Below, piece after piece: positions 56,531-64,000 of a DNA stretch of 64,000 bases; position 1 is the first letter of the stretch, and each line of letters starts with the position of its first letter. The stretch lies in contig NMRB01001126.1 of the NCBI GenBank assembly GCA_002633025.1, positions 74,704 to 138,703 of the forward strand, given 5' to 3'. The position numbers and the translations under genes were made by a program. The notes below the pieces were generated by a model. The model made no database searches. It was given only the letters and a program-made list of their open reading frames with translations, and was not told the DNA's origin. Source of the DNA: Notospermus geniculatus. Lineage: Eukaryota; Nemertea; Pilidiophora; Heteronemertea; Lineidae.

Positions 56531-56546
56531 CGCTCTGGTTACCATT
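56531..56546 (-). other. Primer-binding site of the BEL/Pao element
   Basis: On the minus strand TGGTAACCAGAGCGTAG starts two bases after the 5' LTR, as expected for a site complementary to a tRNA 3' end (TGG pairs with CCA). The tRNA was not identified. Confidence 0.7.
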
Positions 56547-56731
56547 TGTTTCGTAGGGCCCTTGATTTTCATTAGACTCGGTTGATTTTTCTTGATATAT
56601 GAGGTTTTATTACGGAAATCGAGCATACATGACATCGCAGTGGGCGGACAACCCATGTGTCTGTTGTTTTCGTCGTCACTACCTAACACCAACTCCGTCC
56701 TAGCCTGAAACGGTCCATCATCTACTACACA
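56547..56731 (-). repeat. BEL/Pao 5' LTR
   Basis: 185 bp, TGTTTCGTAGGGCCC to CTACTACACA on the plus strand, two substitutions from the 3' LTR. Confidence 0.95.
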
Positions 56732-56771
56732 AGTGATTCCAGACAGTACAGGGCCAATACAATAGCCGGAC

Positions 56772-57280
56772 CATGACCCGGTACTGTCCTCTAAAACTGG
56801 TTCTGCAATAGCCAGGTAGGCCTACCATATGCCTTTGGTCAGTCAGCATAACGAATCGGTGAGTGGAACCATTCAAAGTGAATTTAGGTCTATGAATTAT
56901 GACACAGAACCAACCACCACTCTCGCCTTGTTGTTATGTCACTTGAACGTCATAAGTAGTGCCAATTGTTCGCAAAGGGCTGTTATTATTCCAGGACAGT
57001 GCAATGAGACTATAGCCTTGGTTCCACCTATCCAAATCCCCGGGGAAACACGGGTTCCTTGCGCTTACACCTATTTTTTGCCGTGTCTAATAGACCCGTG
57101 TTTAAAAACCCCGTACAATTGCAATGTATTGAAAATCCCGGGGAAGACACGGGTCTAAAAAACCCGGGGATTTTGGATAGGTGGAAGTACAGCTATAGGC
57201 CCTGCCTGAAAGTGGATATTGTGATGTTACCTAATATTACCCCCGGACAGTTCAGGTCCCAAGACAGTCCAGAATAATGC
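56772..57280 (+). repeat. Dispersed repeat F, copy 2
   Basis: Inverted relative to 45003-45320 and interrupted by the family E MITE at 57010-57198. Starts near CCCGGTACTGTCC and ends near ACAGTTCAGGTCCCAAGACA. Lying on either side of the BEL/Pao element by coincidence of insertion. Confidence 0.75.
57010..57198. mobile_element. MITE family E, copy 2, nested in repeat F
   Basis: CTATAGCCTTGGTTCCACCT at the left and AGGTGGAAGTACAGCTATAG at the right are imperfect inverted repeats. The interior has ATCCCCGGGGAAACACGGGT-type words near both ends. The uninterrupted copy of repeat F at 45 kb shows the empty site. Confidence 0.8.
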
Positions 57281-57828
57281 GATTTCTTCAGACAGTTCAA
57301 GTGCGGGGGCATGGGCATCGAAAACTCGCAAGTGTACTTGTAGGCGCCTATGTAGTGCTCAGAATGGTTTTATCATGAGATGATCATAGGCTTGTGAAAT
57401 TATTGTGAGTGAAAATTTGGAAAGCCTCGTAAATAAAATGTTTTTATTGCTGTCATTCTTTTTTGATACATACCATTTGTCCCCCGAATGACCATGTGAC
57501 AGAATCAGCCCATGAACTCTGAGAGTTTCCCTGGGAAAAGCCTTATTTACCCCCAAAACCAATGACTGGACAGTAAAATTGCTACTCTTTGGCAAGTATG
57601 AAAAAGATACAGCAAATCGATCGTTGTGACAGCGGCCATGTTGGCAGCCATCTTAGATATATCATAAAGCAAGCATCTGATGATGCCAAATTTGTTTGCA
57701 ATGAATAGCCTGACCCCAAAAACCTATGGTTAGACACCAAAATTACCTTCATGTGACAAATAGGATAGAAGTTGTCCCAGTCGCAGCCGTCTCCTGGGAG
57801 CATTGTTACAAAATCACTGCGTTCTGGT
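57281..57828. other. No gene recognised
   Basis: AT-rich, with short minus-strand frames (57359-57595, 57582-57857) that have no domain. Confidence 0.35.
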
Positions 57829-58928
57829 AGAGTTGTCCTCTGAACGGAACAGTTCAATGTTCCAACTGTGCCAGATTATAATGGTATTGTAGACTATTCC
57901 CTCCTAATGAAACCATAATGAAACTGATGCCAATTAAAATGCTTTACAAGCTTAAGCTGGAAATCATGGGTGATCAACGCTGAGTTGGTCAAATTGGCCA
58001 AATGACTGCATTGCCAATAGGAAAACAATTTTTATTAGTGGATTATCGTTACAAAATGAACTGTGCTGGGAACGTTCCAGGCATTGTTTGATTGTGGTGC
58101 GCTCAGAACTATTCCGATAGGAACACTCCGGAGCAGAACAGTTACTGTGCAGGTGTGAAGGAATCGAAGTCCCTTGGTATCAAAGTCCGGTCTTATTGTT
58201 CAGCGAGGGATTAGAATACATGTATATGGCAAGAGGGGGGGGGGCGTGGGGGCCATACGCGCCCCTTCTTATTTTTGGCACAGCAGTGATTTTTATTAGC
58301 AGGAACAATTCAATCACATAAAAAATCAACTCTCATATGCCAGAAAAATGCATCTAAAAACACTTACAATTGCGGGCTTCCTGCTTTCGGTGCTCACCAC
58401 CTCCGATGGGCGACGTGGAGCTACGCCGCACTTTCTGTCAATCCTGGATCCGGCCCTAATATCAGCAACAGATCGCGTGGGTGGTCACCTTCCTCCAGTC
58501 CAGATCCCGAGAGAAAGGAATGACTGGTTTGCTTATAATTTTGAAAATTTGAGAAACCCAGAAGAACTACATTATGTTTGCAGGTTACAATCACGAGCTG
58601 GTTGAGATTCTAATTTCTGGCGATTGGTTTCTAGCCATGCCATGCCCGTCATTTAACAACTAAGTGGATACTTTTTACAGGGGGATGCTCTTTACTGTTA
58701 CACCGGTAATACTTCACTATTTTGCGCATGACTGGACTGTGAATGTGTGTGTAACAGAACCCACTTTAACGAGCTCATGGTTCATTCCTAATCTTATTAA
58801 CTGTCAAGTGCAATCAAGCGTTACAAGACCCATCAGTTAGTGGTGAAAGACCTATTATGTAATACCATAGTCAGATTACATTGAGCAGTTGGAACTGTGG
58901 AACAGTCCCGTTCAGAGGACAACTCTAG
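57829..58928. mobile_element. 1.1-kb element with ~40-bp inverted ends
   Basis: TAGAGTTGTCCTCTGAACGG at 57829 and its inverse CCGTTCAGAGGACAACTCTA ending at 58928, with the symmetry continuing inward to CCAACTG / CAGTTGG. Holds a truncated family A MITE (58150). No transposase seen; a 85-codon plus frame (58348-58605) is unassigned. Confidence 0.7.
58150..58236 (+). mobile_element. MITE family A, copy 5, truncated
   Basis: Left half only: CAGGTGTGAAGGAATCGAAG through GTTCAGCGAGGGATTAGAAT, then lost at a run of G's (58227-58236). Confidence 0.65.
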
Positions 58929-59075
58929 TGGGAGCTCCAGCAGTGGGAGTGATGCTTAAATTCACTGGGCTTTTTCAAGTAGTGGGAGCTCCATTAGTGG
59001 GATCAATGCTTAAAATCACTGGGCTTTTTCAAGTAGTGGGAGCTCCAGTGGTGTTAGCAATGCTTAAACGGCATT
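58927..59075. repeat. Tandem repeat, 54-bp unit, ~2.7 copies
   Basis: TAGTGGGAGCTCC starts at 58927, 58981 and 59035. The first two units end in CACTGGGCTTTTTCAAG, and the third is diverged after ATGCTTAAA. Starts exactly at the edge of the preceding inverted-repeat element. Confidence 0.85.
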
Positions 59076-59156
59076 GCTTCAAGTGGCAGCCCCCGTATGA
59101 ACAGCGTTGTGAATTGAAGTGTAGGTAGTGAAATGACAATTGTGGTAGAAGACTAA

Positions 59157-59287
59157 AGCAAGGTTCATTGGCACACGGATTTTGTCCGCTTCAGGTCCGT
59201 AAAAAATCTATCAAATGGACTTCAGCGTTGTCGTATCGGGAAAATTAGGGACAAACGGATCGGATCCGTGTGCCAATGAACCTTGCT
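59157..59287. mobile_element. MITE family C (TAA duplication), copy 2
   Basis: AGCAAGGTTCATTGGCACAC at the left and its inverse GTGTGCCAATGAACCTTGCT at the right, flanked by TAA (59154-59156, 59288-59290). Less degraded than the copy at 22041. Confidence 0.85.
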
Positions 59288-59290
59288 TAA

Positions 59291-60107
59291 TGCGGATGTC
59301 AGGTCACACTGTGATTGCCTGCGCTACGACGGAACAGTCGGCATCAGGTGTCGCAATTATGGTCAGGTCACAAAAACGAAAATGTGTACGATCATCGTGG
59401 AACAAGCAGCATCAGCGCGCAGGGAGTCGTAACCGTGTTCAGGTCACCTGCGAATGGATTAAGCACGTCGGGAAGACACAGAAGTTGAATAGGTTCAACT
59501 CTTGCGACTTGTGATCTTTTGGATCGGTGACTGATCCCGATAGTCGTAACTGAGACGCAACTGTAGTCATGTCACACCAGATCGGCGACTGATTTGTTCC
59601 ACGCTGTCGTGCCTCAGACGCAAAGTGATCCGGAAAAGTCAGCCTGCGCCTGTTCTGTGCCATCGCAAGGTCGACCTGACATCCGCAAAGAGGACGACTG
59701 AAAAACTGCGTTCAGTGAAACTGTGTAATGCTTTGTTGACTTGAATGCCTGGCGTCTGCCGTGCATTTGTGTATTTTGAGACAAATGATCACGAACGAAC
59801 AACGAAAGTGTGAAATATGCTGCTATTCCAGCTTTTTGCGAGGTGTGAATAGTCAACATAGACACTTGGTCATGAATAAACTTGGAGAATTAGCATGAGT
59901 TTCAGCTGTCTACATGTCATGTTATTGTCGCTTGTTTCAAGAGAAACGTTTTCTTCAAAATGGTGTCAAATTTCGTCCACCTGCTCGTTTCCGAACGCCA
60001 AAGAGAAAGGGACAATCCACCTAATCATTATTTCACACCACAAAAGAGATGAAAATACAAACACTATTTCCAAAGCTATTGTATTCCAAAATGTCCAGAG
60101 ACATTAG
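59291..60107. other. No gene recognised
   Basis: GGTCAGGTCAC-type words (near 59302, 59362 and 59440) recur at irregular spacing, but no clean repeat unit or gene is visible. Confidence 0.35.
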
Positions 60108-60964
60108 GCCTTTTTACACGGTGCGGGTGCGTTCCAGATCGAGACAGGATCGAGGAGTGTTCGGTTATTTTCCCCGTGTAAAAGCGAAACAACTGCCTCC
60201 ACTTTCCTCGAGCCAGTTCAGTTCACCGCGTGAGTCTCGAGACGGTGGAGGAGGTGGAGCAAGGTGCAGGCCGGTTATTCTGTGGTGTAAAGCGAACCGG
60301 CCTCCACCGACCTCGGGCGGGATTGAGCACGCTGGCCTGAGTGTCGTCACTCTCTTACTTGCTGTATTAAGTTACATGTGAAGAAATCACTGCGCCCGAT
60401 TTCTCAAGCACTGCTCATGTTGTTAGAAGCATAGTTAGTGATATTTCCGGGATATTTTGTATTTACGATATTGTAAATTATGTCGAAACGTTGATACACG
60501 CCATCTAAAAGTTAAAAGTTAAACTTTGGGTTTATAGTCTGATATCAACAACGATAGAGGTGTCATCCGACTTCACACTTTAACCCCAGTCTATCCTGAA
60601 ACCTTTCAGTAGAACTCAGATGAGCTGCTCATTCAGCGCTACAATCTGAGCATTTCCGACCGGTACCCATTTATACACCTGGGTCGAGTGACGCCAGTAA
60701 GGCAAAGAGACCTGCCCAAAGTCTCACGCCAGCAGCGGGATTCGAACCCGGGATCTTCTGACCGCTAGTCGGAGGCCCGAACCACTACACCACCGTAGCT
60801 CCCTAAAAGCCATCTAGTGGCACGCATTCGAAGAGCCGATCTAGAACTGGATCGAGGCCGGTTACCGAAACCGCACCGTGTAAAAGCGATCGATCCATCC
60901 TGAACCGAACCCGCCCGAGGAGGGTGGAGGTAGGTTTCATCGAACCGGCACCGTGTAAAAAGGC
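60108..60964. mobile_element. MITE with 17-bp inverted ends, host of a SINE
   Basis: GCCTTTTTACACGGTGC at 60108 and its inverse ending at 60964. Subterminal words CCGTGTAAAAGCGA occur on both sides. Discounting the 301-bp SINE and its duplication leaves about 550 bp, with no coding. Confidence 0.8.
60508..60808 (-). mobile_element. tRNA-derived SINE
   Basis: On the minus strand it starts GGGAGCTACGGTGGTGTAGTG, with an A box (TGGTGTAGTGG) and a perfect B box (GGTTCGAATCC near 60734-60744), followed by a tRNA-unrelated body (ACTGGCGTCACTCGACCCAG) and a short tail with TTTTAACTTTTAAC words. Flanked by the 8-bp duplication GCCATCTA (60500-60507, 60809-60816). The anticodon arm does not fold as a working tRNA. 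Confidence 0.85.
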
Positions 60965-61020
60965 ATATTATGCTCACCTCTATGATAGACTAAAGGCGCC
61001 GCTCCACGTGACAGTTTTCT

Positions 61021-61158
61021 GTCGAAAGTTTGCTGTCAGATAGTCAATTATTGCTTTCAGACAGCAACAGCAACAACTGCTGTCATACAGTACTGTGTGA
61101 CAGCAGTAATTGCTGTCTGAGAGCAATAATTGACTATCTGACAGCAAACTTTCGATAC
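61021..61158. repeat. Long near-perfect hairpin
   Basis: GTCGAAAGTTTGCTGTCAGA TAGTCAATTATTGCT at the left is mirrored by AGCAATAATTGACTATCTG ACAGCAAACTTTCGA at the right, and the inner CTGCTGTCATACAG / CTGTGTGACAGCAG continues the stem. A foldback element or, if transcribed, a double-stranded RNA source. Confidence 0.85.
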
Positions 61159-61173
61159 AAAACTATGCAGTAT

Positions 61174-62201
61174 ACGGGATGCGGAAGCGGTAGCGGTAGC
61201 CTATGTTGTATGCGAAAAACAATGCATAGGGGAGACCGGGGCTAGTTGTAACAGGGGTAGGTTGTAACAGAGCTAATATTTCCGTGAGTATACGCTGGGA
61301 AGGGCTGAGTTTCCTCACATAGATTGACATTGATATCGGCCACCTTTGTACCTAATGGCATCCATTTATACGAACTGACGTACAAAAAAATTGACAAAAA
61401 CGTTTTTGGTGCATAAAAATAAAAAAATGACATGATCAGAAAAACTCTCCTGCTTCACTGCCTGTGCGGTTTAAGAAGTTTGTTTGGATACTATTTGAAT
61501 AAGGATGTAAAGCTTGTACAACTGGTCCAGTGTGATATTGCTCACTTCCACATGCATAGGTATTGCAGCACACATTTGACCTGAACTATAGGGTGGGGTT
61601 TGTTGTAACACCCTGTTACAACCTGCCCCAAATCTGTTAAAACCTACTCCACTTTTCTACATCTAGGTGTCTAGTTCTTATTGGGCCTTACCCGACCGTC
61701 TTTTGTTGGTGTAGGGGACGCGGGATTCATGGGACATCAATTAGCCAGTGCTAGACTGTATTCGCCCTACTGTTACAGTGTCACAGGATGTGTATAGCCT
61801 ATACCTTATCTTACTGTCCTAAAAGTGTCCTCAGTAGAGAGATTCTGCTGTTAGGCAATGCAAAGAATGTTACCATCCTTTTATTTTCCAAGATGACTCG
61901 AAACTACAAACGGACAACCTACACCCAACATGTTTTACAACCTACCCCAACATGTGTTACAACTAACCCCGACATTTTTTTAACGGGGTAAGTGGTAACA
62001 GTCGACTTTGGACCCATTTTTCAGAGACCTGGATAGAGATGGCCGAACTTTGTTTTGTGTACAAGTAACCATTGATATCAAATATTCAAAATACCAAGCA
62101 GGTTATAAATACATCCTGTTATAAGGAAGAAATAGGTCTTAAAAGAAAAAGTGTTACAACTAGCCCCGGTCTCCCCTAGCATACACCGCTTCCGCATCCC
62201 G
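61174..62201. mobile_element. Small MITE (CGGGATGCGGAAGCGG ends) split by another element
   Basis: ACGGGATGCGGAAGCGGT at the left and ACCGCTTCCGCATCCCG at the right are inverted repeats. Discounting the 948-bp insertion at 61229-62176, the host would be only about 80 bp, a minimal MITE. Confidence 0.65.
61229..62176. mobile_element. DNA transposon with TA duplication, ends GGGGAGACCGGGGC
   Basis: 948 bp. GGGGAGACCGGGGCTAGTTG and its inverse CAACTAGCCCCGGTCTCCCC, flanked by TA (61227-61228, 62177-62178). The interior has many GTTGTAACA / TGTTACAAC words in both orientations (for example near 61255, 61610, 61950). TA duplication suggests a Tc1/mariner-type or related enzyme. No transposase frame is present. 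Confidence 0.85.
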
Positions 62202-62432
62202 GGTGTCCGGTAAACACAGTTTAAGGCTCTGTGGTTATGTATATTCAGACAACATGAAAACATCTTTACTATTGATAGATATGGGCCACAGTCCATTTTT
62301 CGAGATGGCTGCCTGGCCGTCATATTTGAAGTCCAATCAAACTGAAATTTGGCATATTCATGTAGACAGTACCTAGATATATACTGTATCTGATGTGTTT
62401 CGTGGCCGCGACCGGGAAGATCGTCGTGCCTA

Positions 62433-63196
62433 CACTACTCTCCATAAGTTTGGGAACACACACGTTAACAGGCTTTCCTAATTGCAACATATTCTGCTGC
62501 TTTCTGCCTGTACCCACGGGATGAACTTGTCATAAATTTGGTTAAGTTCTCCTGACATTTTACTCACTAATAAGACCATTTGTGACCATCAGTTTGTAAA
62601 AAATAATAACTTTGAAAATATCAAAATCTGATATATCAAAATCTGATATTTTCATGATATTTCACAAAATTTATTACCGTATCACACAAACATTTTCATT
62701 TCTATTTTATAGGAAATGTAGGAAGAGAGTCTTAATCCGAAACCACCGAAATCACCGAGACCTCAGATACGTTGATACCAATGTGCCACAAAGATATCCG
62801 AGTGTTTGTGTAAATTTCATGATAATATCAAAATCAGCATCAAGGGAGAACTGATATTCCATCGCATTTCGAGTATTCCTGTCAGTATGAGTTTCAAACC
62901 TTCAGTAATATACATTACATGGTCTTGAGATATCAGAAAACAAATGTCATTGAAAAATCTTTGTGTGATGAGGTGGCAGATTAAAATATCAACAATTTCA
63001 ACCTTTTGAACATTTTGATAAGTTCAAAATTTTCAAAATGTCAATGACACAAAATAGTTTTAATCAGAAGCGTATACAAAAAGTAAATGGTAACATAAAT
63101 TGTGAGCAAACACATTTAAACGAAATGGATGACACTTTATATGAAACTGACTGTCTGGCATGTGTCTTCGTGTTCCCAAACTTTTGGAGGGTAGTG
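62433..63196. mobile_element. Tc1/mariner-like non-autonomous element
   Basis: 764 bp. CACTACTCTCCATAAGTTTG at the left, and CAAACTTTTGGAGGGTAGTG at the right, are imperfect inverted repeats flanked by TA (62431-62432, 63197-63198). AAGTTTGGGAACAC-type ends are common in Tc1-like elements. The AT-rich interior has no transposase, but has an ATCTGATAT palindrome-like cluster (62620-62650). Confidence 0.8.
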
Positions 63197-63734
63197 TAGA
63201 TTATCTAAGTACACGCGTTCCCGACAAGTTATAAAATACAACCTAACAAAAGGGCCCGTAGTAGCGATTGATACGCAATCGTACAAGGGTCATGTTCCAC
63301 AACTACCTCGGGATGGGGATCGCGTTTCATTATGGGAAAAACGACATGGGACGTCTGACCGATGTGGTTATGTAAAGTTACGCTCGAAGGACATTAATTT
63401 TGTTACGCCTATGCGCTCTACTTGACGCAATGGTTCCTGGAACCACCGTTAGGTGAAAGCCGTGCGCAGCACAACCAAGGACCATGGCGAACCGCCTCTG
63501 ATTTGTTTTTCTATAGTGGACAAGAATTTCGGTTGTCACTAAAATCCCTTAATATAATTCGCCCTGTATATCATCTGCTGATTTCATGACCGGTACCAGT
63601 AGTGTTATGAGTTTGTTTATGTGCTGTTATAGTATGATTCAGGAGGAGCAATCGGTATAGTGTATAATAATGATTTTAAGTTCGTAGACAAAATCTGACC
63701 CACATCTTTCAATCCCCGTCACAACATCGTCTGG
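63197..63734. other. No gene recognised
   Basis: No coding or repeat structure noticed. Confidence 0.35.
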
Positions 63735-63805
63735 CTCTAAAAATAACTCGCTATAAGTAGCTCACTCGTCTGCCTCTAAAAATAACTCGCTATAAGTAGC
63801 TCACT
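63735..63805. repeat. 39-bp tandem duplication
   Basis: CTCTAAAAATAACTCGCTAT followed by AAGTAGCTCACT occurs at 63735 and again at 63774 without change. A TTGCGCATGCGCAA palindrome lies shortly after, near 63831. Confidence 0.9.
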
Positions 63806-64000
63806 GACGGGCTTGTTTCCGGTTTTTGCTTTGCGCATGCGCAACCGGAAGTTGGGTTAAATATACTCTAAAGACAATAACAAACAGAATGATGTAATTG
63901 AATTGGGTGTAATTAACTTATTAATCGCAAAATTAAACAATTAAAATATAGAAAATTGAAGTGCGCATGCGTACCATTAATAAAATGTCCTCATTCCCAC

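Larger units (their letters stand above)
46715..56731 (-). mobile_element. BEL/Pao LTR retrotransposon with complete ends, coding region disrupted
   Basis: 10,017 bp. Two 185-bp LTRs in direct orientation differ at only two positions and are flanked by AGTGA on both sides (46710-46714, 56732-56736). Minus-strand order is 5' LTR, PBS, gag, aspartic protease, RT/RNase H, integrase, PPT, 3' LTR: the BEL/Pao arrangement. At least four frameshifts and two foreign insertions break the coding region, so this copy cannot make its proteins. No envelope-like frame was found in the 1.2 kb between pol and the 3' LTR. Confidence 0.95.

Noticed and set aside
60715-60808. A functional tRNA gene on the minus strand
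   Set aside because: Good A and B boxes, but the anticodon arm is defective and an 8-bp duplication bounds a 301-bp unit, so it is a SINE.

Overview
This window is a stretch of a eukaryotic, almost certainly marine-invertebrate, nuclear genome. Gene density is low, single-copy coding sequence covers well under 10% of the window, and the rest is crowded with inverted-repeat DNA transposons, SINE-like repeats, retrotransposon pieces and tandem repeats. The palindromic word TAGGCCTA recurs many times. The animal-type channel and receptor genes, a BEL/Pao retrotransposon and the repeat style fit a non-vertebrate deuterostome (echinoderm, hemichordate or cephalochordate) or perhaps a lophotrochozoan. 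I cannot fix the species. The assembly is a draft: there are four single-N positions (1069, 7460, 18546, 34572) and one 319-base N gap (29821-30139), and several of them truncate recognisable units.

Host genes. The theme of the left half is a cluster of three Shaker-like (Kv1-type) voltage-gated potassium channel genes. The first (4942-6318, minus) is complete and intronless. The second (17736-18545, minus) has lost its T1 domain at a single N. The third (28766-29820, plus) is cut in S4 by the N gap. All three have an S4 voltage sensor one charged triplet shorter than fly Shaker. Next to the third channel lie two phase-compatible exons (30381-30601 and 34945-35441) of a class A peptide-type GPCR. 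An uncharacterised basic, serine/arginine-rich protein is encoded at 36907-37827 (minus). A Cys-rich protein fragment of unknown, probably mobile-element-linked, origin is at 44156-44692.

Mobile DNA. From 39 kb on, almost everything is repeats, often nested: a 115-bp minisatellite, a 1.5-kb foldback element with ~450-bp arms inside a second inverted pair, several MITE families (three share TAA target duplications and look PIF/Harbinger-related, one still carrying a trace of a Myb-like ORF), and Tc1/mariner-like elements with TA duplications. The largest feature is a complete-ended BEL/Pao LTR retrotransposon (46715-56731, minus) with near-identical 185-bp LTRs, a 5-bp AGTGA duplication, and PBS and PPT sites. 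Its coding region is broken by frameshifts, by a 5'-truncated Ty3/Gypsy 3' end (about 52205-53391, plus) and by a 983-bp hAT-like insertion (54069-55051).

How it fits together. The only evident functional grouping is the channel cluster: two closely similar neighbours on the minus strand and one more divergent member on the plus strand, which suggests local gene duplication. Nothing links the channels functionally to the GPCR except proximity, and the scaffold order around the 29.8-30.1 kb gap is uncertain. I see no CRISPR array, bacterial operon or intact RNA gene.
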